Shown: one piece after another, positions 8,333 through 17,153 of the stretch | How the letters are laid out: each line of letters opens with the position of its first letter | Position numbering within the stretch: the stretch's first letter is position 1 | Notes under the pieces: generated by a model | The model's database searches: none | Seen by the model: only the letters and a program-made list of their open reading frames with translations | What the model was told of the DNA's origin: nothing | Translations under genes and position numbers: made by a program | From: CALKJP01 sp046299555 | Lineage (GTDB): Bacteria; Bacteroidota; Bacteroidia; JACCXN01 | Length of the DNA stretch: 64,000 nt | Direction of reading: 5' to 3' | Assembly: GCA_046299555.1 (NCBI GenBank) | Contig: JBKBHS010000001.1 | Span: 620,001 to 684,000, forward strand

Positions 8333-9631
8333 TTAGCTTCTCAAGCCTCTATCCAAAGCCTCTGCCAATACCGAGTAACCTTCCACACCAATGGAAAGTC
8401 GCACTAATGAGTTGGTAATGCCTCTAACAATTCTATCTTCTTCGGGAACAACAGCGTGTGTCATACTTGCCGGATGTTCAATATAACTAATTACAGAGCC
8501 TAAGCTTACCGCCAGTTCCATAGGCGTATCAGGGCGGGCAAAAAAGTTCATCAGTTTTACACCTGCTTCAAATCCTCCTTTTACTTCAAACGAAATCATG
8601 GCACCACCATTGCGCATTTGCTTTTTACACAATTCATGCTGAGGATGACTTTTTAAACCCGGATACCATACTTTTTCAATTAGCGGATGTTGCTCTAAAA
8701 ATTCAGCAATACGTTGTGCGGTTTTACATTGGTGTTCCATTCGCACCCCCATTTCCTGGATGGTTAAACTGTTTAACCATGAATCAAATGGCGATGGCGT
8801 AGGACCAAAATCTTTATATACCGGATAAACCTCTTTGCTGAAAAATTCATAAGGGCCCAGAGCTGCACCTGCTATGGAGGTAGAATGTCCGTTTACATAC
8901 TTGGTTAAAGAATGAATAACCACATCGGCTCCTAATCGGAAAGGTTGCTGCAAATAAGGAGAACAGAATGTATTATCTACAATTAATAAAATTTCTTCTT
9001 CTTCGGTGTATTTCGAAATAGCTTCTATGTCGCATAATTGTAGAGTTGGATTGTCAGGTGATTCAATCAGAACGGCTACAGTATTTTTATGCGCATCTAT
9101 AGCAGCTTTTATATTTTCAGCTTTTGTTGCGTCCACAAAAATGATTTCAATTCCAAAACGTTTTTGTAAAAAACGCATAAAGGAATCGGTACAGCCATAC
9201 ACATTACCTACAATTATGGCATCTCCCGGCTGCACAAAACCCATCACAACAGTAGTAATGGCTGCCATTCCGGAAGCAAATACCAATGATGCAATGGTTG
9301 GAGTTTTTTCATCAGCTGCTAAAGCATTTTCAATAATATGCTGACATTCCAATTGGAATAAAACTTTTTCTAAATATTCCGTGTTTGGATTTCCTAAACG
9401 AGTGTATATACGTGCATATGGCTTTTCTCCGCTTGGTGAGTTGCCTACAAAACGCGAAGCACCATCGGCAACATCCTTAAATTTGAAAGTAGATTTTTGG
9501 TGAATGTTGGGTAATCCTGTTCCTGCACAAATAGCATTAAATTTATCAGCATCCATTTGTTTTTCTGTGCTGCGAGCATAAGCTTTTTTGCGTTTTGCCC
9601 ATTCAGGCCACCAGTAGAAACGTCCTTTCAT
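8333..9631 (-). CDS. Cys/Met metabolism PLP-dependent enzyme (trans-sulfuration family, methionine gamma-lyase or cystathionine gamma-synthase type)
   Basis: 432 residues, fold-type I PLP enzyme. Seen: YARIYTRLGNPNTEYLE (substrate/phosphate region), FASGMAAITTVV (PLP phosphate loop), ESPDNPTLQ, VDNTFCSPYLQQP with the pyridine-binding aspartate, and HSLTKYVNGHS holding the Schiff-base lysine. The C-terminal SLGSVISYIEHPASMTHA is characteristic of this family. An N-terminal extension of about 60 residues precedes the usual start. Sequence alone does not tell whether it makes cystathionine, cleaves methionine or uses O-acetylhomoserine. A TATTTTTG element lies about 37 bp upstream of the ATG. 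Confidence 0.88.
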   Translation of the reverse strand: MKGRFYWWPEWAKRKKAYARSTEKQMDADKFNAICAGTGLPNIHQKSTFKFKDVADGASRFVGNSPSGEKPYARIYTRLGNPNTEYLEKVLFQLECQHIIENALAADEKTPTIASLVFASGMAAITTVVMGFVQPGDAIIVGNVYGCTDSFMRFLQKRFGIEIIFVDATKAENIKAAIDAHKNTVAVLIESPDNPTLQLCDIEAISKYTEEEEILLIVDNTFCSPYLQQPFRLGADVVIHSLTKYVNGHSTSIAGAALGPYEFFSKEVYPVYKDFGPTPSPFDSWLNSLTIQEMGVRMEHQCKTAQRIAEFLEQHPLIEKVWYPGLKSHPQHELCKKQMRNGGAMISFEVKGGFEAGVKLMNFFARPDTPMELAVSLGSVISYIEHPASMTHAVVPEEDRIVRGITNSLVRLSIGVEGYSVLAEALDRGLRS

Positions 9632-9667
9632 AATTTAGTTTTGTAAGAGTTGGTTGGAATAATGCTG

Positions 9668-9675
9668 CAAAAATA
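9668..9675 (-). promoter_or_regulatory. -7 element of the trans-sulfuration enzyme gene
   Basis: Minus-strand TATTTTTG matches TAnnTTTG. No good -33 TTTG is seen at the expected distance. Predicted leader about 30 nt; I see no SAM-riboswitch structure in it. Confidence 0.45.
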
Positions 9676-9806
9676 ACAAGGCAAAGCGAATATATGAGAT
9701 TTTTAAATTGAAATATAATTTTTAATTAAAATCCGAGTTATATCATAATCATTGCATAAAAGTTTCTTTTTATCAATTGAGAAATAAAAAATACAAGTAT
9801 GATAGT

Positions 9807-10514
9807 ATGAAAAGATTTTTTATCATTTTATGTTTTATTGTAATAACGAATAAACTACATGCTTACCCCAATAATATTGGAGATAAAGACTCTCTTGATA
9901 AAAAGACAAATATTCTTTATTTTTTAACATCAGGCAATATTCGGTTGTTGCCTAATTATAATACCGTTTTTTTTAATCCTTTTAAATCTTCTCTTGGATA
10001 TAATTTTAATGCAGGAATTGGGATTAATATTAATACAAAAAGTTTTGTTAATCTTTCTATTGGATTGGTTAAAGATTATTATAAAGTAACTTTCAATGAA
10101 TATATAATCAATCAATTTCAAATAAAATTAGATTATAAACCCACTTACATCTCTTTACCAAATCTTTCATGCCATCATATCCTGTTCAAAACAAATTACA
10201 ATAAATTGTTTATTGGCATTGGAATTAATAGAGATATTTTATTTAAACATGAAGGAAGTTCAGGTTATGATGATGGAATAATAAATAGAGTTACTAAGAT
10301 AAACGAAAGGTTCGGACTAAAAGAAAATATATTTTTTAATAAAAATAATCTTACCTATTTTAATGTTCCATTAAATTTTGAGCATACTATAAACAACAAA
10401 GTAATTCTTTCTCCTACAATAGAGTATAAATATTGTGTAAACGGTGCATTATATAATGGCTTTTTATATAATGGCCATCATTATTGGAATGTTGGAGTAG
10501 CTATGAAGATATAA
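9807..10514 (+). CDS. Secreted protein of unknown function, possible outer-membrane beta-barrel
   Basis: 235 residues from the ATG at 9807, chosen over an in-frame TTG at 9777 because it begins a signal peptide (MKRFFIILCFIVITNKLHA). The mature part is rich in N, F, Y, I and K with alternating beta strands such as FNAGIGININTKSFVNLSIGL, and ends in a strand-like HYWNVGVAMKI, as outer-membrane porin-like proteins often do. No known family is recognised. The codon composition is very AT-rich even for this genome. A second protein of similar style is at 27118; clear homology between the two is not obvious by eye. Confidence 0.7.
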   Translation: MKRFFIILCFIVITNKLHAYPNNIGDKDSLDKKTNILYFLTSGNIRLLPNYNTVFFNPFKSSLGYNFNAGIGININTKSFVNLSIGLVKDYYKVTFNEYIINQFQIKLDYKPTYISLPNLSCHHILFKTNYNKLFIGIGINRDILFKHEGSSGYDDGIINRVTKINERFGLKENIFFNKNNLTYFNVPLNFEHTINNKVILSPTIEYKYCVNGALYNGFLYNGHHYWNVGVAMKI

Positions 10515-10557
10515 TAAATCAAACTTATCTGTGATACACAAGTTTTTTATATAATAA

Positions 10558-10589
10558 ATGTTGTAACAATAAAGTTATTGTTATAACAT
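10558..10589. terminator. AT-rich hairpin between convergent genes
   Basis: ATGTTGTAACAATAA at 10558-10572 pairs with TTATTGTTATAACAT at 10575-10589 at 14 of 15 positions, with a 2-nt loop. There is no T-run on either side, so it is only a candidate stop between the gene at 9807 and acs. Confidence 0.35.
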
Positions 10590-10636
10590 TAAATTTGAAT
10601 AAATAAATAACTGTTTGTATTTAGATTCATTAAGTT

Positions 10637-12529
10637 TCACAAAGCTCCTTTTTTAATTTCTTCAACAACAGATGGGTCAAGCAGGGTGGAGATGTCGCCT
10701 AAATTGCTGGTATCTCCTTCGGCTATTTTGCGTAAAATTCTTCGCATAATTTTTCCGCTGCGTGTTTTTGGTAAGCCTGGCACCACTTGTATTTTATCGG
10801 GCTTGGCAATAGGTCCTATTTGTTTATTTACAATGGCGGTAATTTCTTTTCGCAATAAATCTATATCATCATGACTTTTAGTAGAGATTACATAGGCATA
10901 TATTCCTTGTCCTTTAATATCGTGCGGATATCCTACTACAGCACTTTCTACAATATCCGGATGAAGGTTAATGGCGCTTTCTACTTCGGCAGTTCCAATA
11001 CGATGCCCGCTTACATTTATTACATCATCTACTCTCCCTGTAATTCTGTAATAGCCGTCTTCATCGCGTTTGCAACCATCGCCTGTAAAATATAAGTTGT
11101 GGTAAGTAGCAAAATAATTTTGTCGGCAACGTTCATGATCGCCATAGGTAGTACGAATCATACTAGGCCAAGGGAATTTGATACATAGATTTCCTTCTAC
11201 ACCATTACCTTTAATTTCATTTCCTTTATCATCTACTAATATGGGTTGAACTCCCGGCAAAGGTAAAGTTGCAAATCCGGGCTTGGTAGGAGTTACTCCG
11301 GCAATTGGTGAAATTAAAATTCCTCCCGTTTCGGTTTGCCACCAGGTATCTACAATAGGGCATTTTTCTTTACCAATATTTTTATGATACCAATTCCATG
11401 CTTCTTCATTAATTGGCTCACCAACGCTACCCAACACTTTTAAAGAATCAAGTTTGTAGGGTTTTACATACTCTAAACCTGCTGCTTCGAGCGCACGTAT
11501 AGCAGTCGGAGCCGTATAAAAATGGGTTACTTTATATTTATCAATAACTTGCCAAAAACGGCCTGCATCTGGAAAAGTAGGCACTCCTTCAAAAATAATT
11601 TGAGTAGCACCTGAAAGCAATGGTCCATATACGATGTAAGAGTGGCCTGTAATCCAACCCACATCAGCTGTGCACCAATAAATATCTTCAGGCGTATATT
11701 GAAATACATTTTGGAAGCTGTAAGCTGTATAAACCATGTATCCGCCACAGGTATGCACTACTCCTTTAGGCTTACCGGTAGAGCCCGATGTGTAGAGGAT
11801 AAACAACATATCTTCTGCATCCATTATTTCTGCAGGGCAGTCATCATTCACTTTTTGCATTTCATCTTTCCAAAGTACATCGCGGCCATCAACTAATTTT
11901 ATATTGGAATGTGTGCGCTCAAATACAATTACTTTTTTTACCGATGGACAAAGTTCTAAGGCTTCATCGGCCACCTCTTTAAGCGGAATATCTTTTGCAC
12001 CTCGATATGCTCCATCTGCTGTTATTAAAATATTACAGTCAGCATCTTGTATTCTACCTGCAAGCGAAGCAGCTGAAAAACCTCCAAATACCACACTGTG
12101 AATAGCTCCTATACGGGCACAAGCAAGCATGGCAATTACCGCTTCCGGAATCATGGGCATGTAAATGCAAATACGATCGCCTTTTTGTGCTCCGTTGTTT
12201 TTTAAAACATTGGCAAATTTGCATACCTCGCTATGTAACTGTTTATAGGTATAGCTTTTGCCTTGCTCATTTACATCATTAGGTTCAAAATATAGGGCAA
12301 TTTTATTTCCGTTTTTATCAAGATGTCTATCTAAACAATTTTCGGTAATATTTAATTTACCATTGATAAACCATTTTATGTTAGGCTCCGTGAAGTTCCA
12401 TTCTAATACTTTATCCCATTTTTTTCTCCAAATAAAATCTTCGGCAATTTCGGCCCAGAATTTTTCCGGATTTTCTATACTTTTTTGGTATTCGGAATGA
12501 TATTGTTCTAAAGATTTAATGGTGTTCAT
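10637..12529 (-). CDS. acs: Acetyl-CoA synthetase
   Basis: 630 residues, a little under the usual 640-650. The enzyme activates acetate via acetyl-AMP to acetyl-CoA in the cytoplasm. Seen: the P-loop-like YTSGSTGKPKGVVH near 246-258, VDTWWQTETGG near 390, YFTGDGCKRDEDGYY, GRVDDVINVSGHRIGT, and PKTRSGKIMRR near 590, whose lysine is the residue reversibly acetylated in other Acs proteins. A TATATTTG element 39 bp upstream serves as the promoter. It stands alone, divergent from typA. Confidence 0.96.
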   Translation of the reverse strand: MNTIKSLEQYHSEYQKSIENPEKFWAEIAEDFIWRKKWDKVLEWNFTEPNIKWFINGKLNITENCLDRHLDKNGNKIALYFEPNDVNEQGKSYTYKQLHSEVCKFANVLKNNGAQKGDRICIYMPMIPEAVIAMLACARIGAIHSVVFGGFSAASLAGRIQDADCNILITADGAYRGAKDIPLKEVADEALELCPSVKKVIVFERTHSNIKLVDGRDVLWKDEMQKVNDDCPAEIMDAEDMLFILYTSGSTGKPKGVVHTCGGYMVYTAYSFQNVFQYTPEDIYWCTADVGWITGHSYIVYGPLLSGATQIIFEGVPTFPDAGRFWQVIDKYKVTHFYTAPTAIRALEAAGLEYVKPYKLDSLKVLGSVGEPINEEAWNWYHKNIGKEKCPIVDTWWQTETGGILISPIAGVTPTKPGFATLPLPGVQPILVDDKGNEIKGNGVEGNLCIKFPWPSMIRTTYGDHERCRQNYFATYHNLYFTGDGCKRDEDGYYRITGRVDDVINVSGHRIGTAEVESAINLHPDIVESAVVGYPHDIKGQGIYAYVISTKSHDDIDLLRKEITAIVNKQIGPIAKPDKIQVVPGLPKTRSGKIMRRILRKIAEGDTSNLGDISTLLDPSVVEEIKKGAL

Positions 12530-12567
12530 GCCAATTTTTTAATATTTCAAAATAATTACACTTTACA

Positions 12568-12575
12568 CAAATATA
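12568..12575 (-). promoter_or_regulatory. -7 element of acs
   Basis: Minus-strand TATATTTG fits TAnnTTTG. A TTTG on the minus strand at 12602-12605 is 26 bp away, too far for a normal -33. Confidence 0.45.
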
Positions 12576-12693
12576 TGATTAATATTATTTACCATAATTG
12601 CCAAAATCATTTTTGCACTAATTCTAATTAAGAATTTTAGAAAATTGGTAACATCAAAAATAGTTCAATAATATATTTCTGAATTAAATATTG

Positions 12694-12701
12694 TACCTTT
12701 G
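12694..12701 (+). promoter_or_regulatory. -7 element of typA-frr
   Basis: TACCTTTG fits TAnnTTTG exactly; predicted transcription start near 12708 gives a leader of about 17 nt before the ATG at 12725. Confidence 0.55.
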
Positions 12702-12724
12702 CAGCCTTAATTTATTAGAGTTAT

Positions 12725-14539
12725 ATGCAAAAGATTCGCAACATTGCCATTATAGCGCACGTTGATCACGGTAAGACTACCTTGGTAGATAAAATATTAC
12801 ATCAGTGCAAACTTTTTAGAGAAAATCAACAAACGGGTGAATTAATTCTTGATAATAACGATTTGGAAAGAGAAAGAGGAATTACCATATTATCCAAAAA
12901 TGTATCGGTTCGTTATAAAGATCATAAAATAAACATTATAGATACTCCCGGTCACTCCGATTTTGGAGGTGAAGTAGAACGAGTTTTAAATATGGCTGAT
13001 GGCGTTTTGCTTTTAGTTGATGCATTTGAAGGGCCAATGCCGCAAACTCGTTTTGTTTTACAAAAAGCCATTCAAGCAGGTTTAAAACCTATTGTGGTGG
13101 TTAATAAAGTAGATAAACCCAACTGTCGTCCGGAAGAAGTACAAGAACAAGTATTTGATTTAATGTTTAACTTGGGAGCCACCGAAGATCAGTTAGATTT
13201 TCCAACAGCTTATGGTTCATCCAAACAAGGATGGATGGGCGAAGATTGGAAAAATCCAACTAACGATTTTACCTATCTTTTAGATTTAATAATAGAAAAA
13301 ATACCACCTCCCCCACAACACAGTGGAACACTTCAATTACAAGTAACTTCATTAGAATATTCCAATTTTACCGGAAGAGCTGCTATTGGAAGAATTTTTA
13401 GAGGAACCATAAAAGAAGGACAACCCGTATCTCTTGTAAAACGCGATGGAAGTATTATTAAATCAAGAGTTAAAGAATTATTTGTTTTTGAAGGATTAGG
13501 GAAAGAAAAAGTAAGCGAGGCATCATCAGGAGAAATAGTAGCGGTTACCGGAATTGAAGGCTTTGAAATAGGAGATACCATAGCAGATTACGAAAGCCCT
13601 GAAGGTTTAAAAGCTATTGCCATAGATGAACCAACCATGAACATGTTGTTTACCATCAACAACTCACCGTTTTTTGGTAAAGAAGGTAAATTTGTAACAT
13701 CTCGCCATTTACGTGAACGCTTGTTTAGAGAAACAGAAAAAAATCTGGCCATGCGTGTTGAAGAAACCGACTCTGCAGATTCGTATTTAGTGTATGGACG
13801 CGGAATTTTACATTTATCTATTTTAATAGAAACCATGCGCAGAGAAGGATATGAGCTTCAAGTTGGCCAACCGCGAGTAATTTTTAAAGAAATTGACGGG
13901 CAAAAATGCGAACCAATTGAAGTATTATCAATCGATGTACCGGAAGAATATTCGGGAAAAGCTATAGAGTTGGTAAGCAAGCGCAAAGGCGAAATGAAAG
14001 AAATGACTCCCAAAGGAGATTTAATACATTTGGAGTTTGAAATACCTTCACGAGGAATCATCGGCTTGAGAAATAATTTACTTACAGCAACAGGTGGAGA
14101 GGCAATAATGTCGCACCGTTTTAAAGCGTATGAGCCGTATAAAGGAGAAATACCGGGTCGAATAGCAGGTTCCTTAATTTCAATGGATAATGGAACAGCT
14201 ATTGAATATGCTCTTGATAAATTGCAAGATAGAGGAATTTTCTTTATAGAACCCGGTGAAGAAGTTTACGAAGGCATGGTTATTGGAGAACATACACGTC
14301 CAAATGATTTGGTGGTAAACGTTACCAAAACAAAAAAACTAACCAATATGAGAGCTTCAGGAGCTGATGAAAAAATGCGCATTGCTCCAGCTGTTAAATT
14401 TTCGCTCGAAGAAGCTTTAGAATATATTCAGGCAGATGAATACGTTGAATTAACTCCAAAATCAATTCGCTTAAGAAAAATTTATTTAAGCGAAAATGAA
14501 CGTAAACGCAGAGAAAAAGAATTTGCTTTAGAAAATTAA
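12725..14539 (+). CDS. typA: Ribosome-associated GTPase TypA/BipA
   Basis: 604 residues, the usual TypA length. G-domain motifs are clear: AHVDHGKT at 11-18, the effector region RERGITI, DTPGHSDFGGEVER near 77 and VNKVDKP near 130, followed by an EF-Tu-like domain II and the two EF-G-like C-terminal domains (SRGIIGLRNNLLTATGGEA near 440 is typical of BipA). The protein acts on the 50S subunit in assembly and stress translation. It is followed after 44 bp by frr and likely shares its transcript. Confidence 0.96.
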   Translation: MQKIRNIAIIAHVDHGKTTLVDKILHQCKLFRENQQTGELILDNNDLERERGITILSKNVSVRYKDHKINIIDTPGHSDFGGEVERVLNMADGVLLLVDAFEGPMPQTRFVLQKAIQAGLKPIVVVNKVDKPNCRPEEVQEQVFDLMFNLGATEDQLDFPTAYGSSKQGWMGEDWKNPTNDFTYLLDLIIEKIPPPPQHSGTLQLQVTSLEYSNFTGRAAIGRIFRGTIKEGQPVSLVKRDGSIIKSRVKELFVFEGLGKEKVSEASSGEIVAVTGIEGFEIGDTIADYESPEGLKAIAIDEPTMNMLFTINNSPFFGKEGKFVTSRHLRERLFRETEKNLAMRVEETDSADSYLVYGRGILHLSILIETMRREGYELQVGQPRVIFKEIDGQKCEPIEVLSIDVPEEYSGKAIELVSKRKGEMKEMTPKGDLIHLEFEIPSRGIIGLRNNLLTATGGEAIMSHRFKAYEPYKGEIPGRIAGSLISMDNGTAIEYALDKLQDRGIFFIEPGEEVYEGMVIGEHTRPNDLVVNVTKTKKLTNMRASGADEKMRIAPAVKFSLEEALEYIQADEYVELTPKSIRLRKIYLSENERKRREKEFALEN

Positions 14540-14583
14540 ATTTTTAAAATATAGATTTATATTCATTAATAATAAAAAAGTTT

Positions 14584-15147
14584 ATGAACCAGGAAATACA
14601 AAATATTTTAAATGAAGCAAAAGAAAAAATGAACAAAGCAGTTGTTCATTTAGAAGCCGAACTTATAAAAGTAAGAGCCGGCAAAGCCAATCCTCAAATG
14701 CTTGATGGTATTTACATTGATTATTATGGAGTAAACACACCATTAAACGGTGTTGGAACAATAAATACTCCCGATGCTCGTACTTTAGTAATTCAACCTT
14801 GGGAAAAAAATATGCTTCAACCTATTGAAAAAGCAATACTTGCTTCAAATATTGGATTAACACCTCAAAACGATGGTACAATTATTCGCATAAATATTCC
14901 TCCTTTAACGGAAGAACGCAGAAAAGATTTAGTTAAACAAGCAAAAGCACATGCCGAGCATGCTAAAGTTGGAGTAAGAAATGCTCGTAAAGAAGCTAAT
15001 GATGATGTTAAAAAACTTCAAAAAAACGGATTACCAGAGGATTTAGCAAAGGATGCAGAAAATAAAATTCAGCAAATAACCGATCAGTTTATTGCTAAAA
15101 TTGATGAGCATTTAGCTAAAAAAGAAAAAGAAATAATGACAGTTTAA
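14584..15147 (+). CDS. frr: Ribosome recycling factor
   Basis: 187 residues, as expected for RRF, which with EF-G splits post-termination ribosomes. Seen: KVRAGKANPQMLDGIYIDYYG at residues 30-50 and IRINIPPLTEERRKDLVKQAKAHAE near 103-125, the long-helix signature. It lies 44 bp after typA and is followed by a strong terminator. The pairing of typA with frr is less common than pyrH-frr. Confidence 0.97.
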   Translation: MNQEIQNILNEAKEKMNKAVVHLEAELIKVRAGKANPQMLDGIYIDYYGVNTPLNGVGTINTPDARTLVIQPWEKNMLQPIEKAILASNIGLTPQNDGTIIRINIPPLTEERRKDLVKQAKAHAEHAKVGVRNARKEANDDVKKLQKNGLPEDLAKDAENKIQQITDQFIAKIDEHLAKKEKEIMTV

Positions 15148-15170
15148 AGAATAATGTTTAAACATTAAAT

Positions 15171-15200
15171 AAAAAGCGAAACCGGAAGGTTTCGCTTTTT
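15171..15200 (+). terminator. Intrinsic terminator after frr
   Basis: A 13-bp perfect stem (15171-15183 with 15188-15200) closed by a GGAA loop and ending in a T-run. Because the left arm starts with A5 it can also work for the convergent anti-sigma-like gene. Confidence 0.9.
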
Positions 15201-15245
15201 TAATTGTTGGCAAAATATATTTTTATTGGGTTTAAGGGCTTTTAT

Positions 15246-16463
15246 TTATTCCAATGTTTTTAATGTGTCAGCCGCCATTTGTTGGTAATTGTTGTTTTTC
15301 GAAGCAATATCCTTTAATAATGATTTTGCTTTTTCATTTTTTCCAATAGCTTTATAACTAAGTGCCAGAAACCATTTAGAAGCTTCTTGATAGTTGTTTT
15401 TATTGTCTTTTGAAATGGGTTCTAAATAGCTTATAGCTTTATTGTATGATTTATTATCGTAGGCAAAAGCGCCTGCATAATATTGGTATTCTATGTTTTT
15501 AGGATTTTTTTGAGCCAATGAATCCATTATAGAAAAAGCAGCTTCAAAGTTTTTCCTATTATGTAATGCAATAGCCTGATTAAAAGGAATATTTTGGTCG
15601 GCAACTTCTCTTGTCAATGATTTTTTTGTTTTTTCTTTTTCTTGAGCATTTTCTGCTTGTGCTACCGGAATAGATGTTTCCTCTAAACTATACGTTTTGT
15701 AATTTGCTTTTGAACTTTCTTCTCTTATTTCTCGCGTAGTTGTTGTATTTATTGCAGTTGCAGGCGCAGCAGCAGGTTGCTTTTTATCACTTGAACCAAT
15801 TGCTTCGCTATGCTTTTGGTTGCCATCATCAAAGTTTTTATATTCATAAACAGATAAATTACTACTAAGAATGTTATCTTGTTCAACTTTATTTTCTTCA
15901 TCACTTATTGACTCAAATCGCCCATTGTTTTTATAGCCTTCATTATAAATGTTTTTATGATTGGAAATGATATTAGTTTGCTCAGTTATAGTGTTATTAT
16001 TTGAATTTTTGGGAGCCGATTTTTCTTTAGTTTCCTCAATAGCATCAGTCTTAGAATTTGTAGTTGTTTCATTTTCTTTCAATATTTCTTTACTTACATT
16101 TTTGTTGTTATAAGTTTGTTCACTTACTACACGAGCTTCGTCTAATTTTAGCATTTTCTGATATATGCCAAAACTTAATAGCAGTAAAACCGATGCGGCA
16201 GCAGCCAGTATTGCTTTGCTTTGAAATGAAATGACTTTTGCTCCGCCTTTGGTTTGATATTTTACACGAATTTTTTGCTCTAGTTCGTAAATATTTTGTT
16301 CTCTTTTTTCGCTTATGCGTAATCCTTCCACCGCATCTGCCAGAAATGGATTTTCTTCTATTGCTTTGGCAATATCCATTCTTTCTTTTGCAGAGAGCTC
16401 TCCTCTTATAAAAGCAAGCAATTTTTCTTTTGACGGTATGTTATTTTTTGGCTTATTCACCAT
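15246..16463 (-). CDS. Anti-sigma-like single-pass membrane protein with C-terminal TPRs
   Basis: 405 residues. The N-terminal 75 residues (LLAFIRGELSAKERMDIAKA, then NPFLADAVEGLRI) look like the cytoplasmic sigma-binding helices of Bacteroidota anti-sigma factors. One membrane segment follows at about 82-100 (AILAAAASVLLLLSFGIY), then a long low-complexity N/E/K/T-rich linker to about 280, and TPR-like repeats at about 285-405 (KNFEAAFSIMDSLAQKNPKN, then YNKAISYLEPISKDNKNNYQ). The start overlaps the end of the ECF sigma gene by 11 bp, indicating translational coupling. Likely role is membrane control of that sigma factor; the TPR domain would face the periplasm. Trigger unknown. Confidence 0.78.
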   Translation of the reverse strand: MVNKPKNNIPSKEKLLAFIRGELSAKERMDIAKAIEENPFLADAVEGLRISEKREQNIYELEQKIRVKYQTKGGAKVISFQSKAILAAAASVLLLLSFGIYQKMLKLDEARVVSEQTYNNKNVSKEILKENETTTNSKTDAIEETKEKSAPKNSNNNTITEQTNIISNHKNIYNEGYKNNGRFESISDEENKVEQDNILSSNLSVYEYKNFDDGNQKHSEAIGSSDKKQPAAAPATAINTTTTREIREESSKANYKTYSLEETSIPVAQAENAQEKEKTKKSLTREVADQNIPFNQAIALHNRKNFEAAFSIMDSLAQKNPKNIEYQYYAGAFAYDNKSYNKAISYLEPISKDNKNNYQEASKWFLALSYKAIGKNEKAKSLLKDIASKNNNYQQMAADTLKTLE

Positions 16464-17043
16464 CGTTTTTACGCATTAGGTTTTCCAGATTTCTTTTCCC
16501 ATTTTGCAAATAACTTTTTACCTGTTTTAAATCGTAACCGGTTATTTCAGCAATTTCTTGATAAGATTTTTGCTCAAAATAATAAAGTTGTATGCAATTT
16601 TTTTGTTCATTATTTAATTGCTCAATTGCTAATTCAAGTTTTTGTAAAAGCATTTCTTTTTCAATGTTTGCATTATTTTGATGCATATTATTTGAAAATT
16701 CCACAAATAAAAGTTCACTATTTTTCCATTCAATTGCTTTTTCTTGAATAGATTTTTCAGAGCGTAACTGCATCAAGCAAAAATTTCGAGCCAATGTATG
16801 TAACCACGAAGAAAAATTACTTATTTCATGACGATGAAGTTCGTACATAACTTTTTCAAAAATTTCCATTACGGCATCTTTACTTTTTTCTTCATCATTA
16901 AGAAATTTCATGCAAACACCGTAAACTAAATAGGTATAACGTTCAAATAAAATGCCGATACACTCTTTATCACCGTTTTTCTTAAAACGATTAATTAATC
17001 TTAAATCATCCTCAATGGTTCTATTTTTTCTGAATAAAAACAA
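16453..17043 (-). CDS. ECF-type RNA polymerase sigma factor
   Basis: 196 residues, two-domain sigma-70 of the extracytoplasmic-function class. Region 2 is seen as YTYLVYGVCMKFLNDEEKSKDAVMEIFEKV and SSWLHTLARNFCL (residues 30-95), and region 4 as LNNEQKNCIQLYYFEQKSYQEIAEITG near 135-165 with the helix-turn-helix. The apparent start is TTG at 17043, since no ATG occurs before region 2. It is translationally coupled to the anti-sigma-like protein and divergent from the propeller-cyclase gene, whose mapped start is only about 110 bp away. Confidence 0.88.
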   Translation of the reverse strand: MFLFRKNRTIEDDLRLINRFKKNGDKECIGILFERYTYLVYGVCMKFLNDEEKSKDAVMEIFEKVMYELHRHEISNFSSWLHTLARNFCLMQLRSEKSIQEKAIEWKNSELLFVEFSNNMHQNNANIEKEMLLQKLELAIEQLNNEQKNCIQLYYFEQKSYQEIAEITGYDLKQVKSYLQNGKRNLENLMRKNDGE

Positions 17044-17153
17044 GCTATTCTTTTTTGCCTAAATTACATCATTTAATGTTATTCTTTATATCAAATAAAA
17101 CAAGTTTGAGAAGAATTTTTCAGGTAATAAAAAGATTTCTAAATTGCAGTCGA

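Noticed and set aside
9632..9776. Possible SAM riboswitch upstream of the trans-sulfuration gene
   Set aside because: The predicted leader is only about 30 nt and no paired-stem pattern of known SAM riboswitches was found.
10558..10589. AT-rich hairpin as an operator
   Set aside because: It lies between convergent gene ends, so a role as an operator is unlikely; kept only as a weak terminator candidate.
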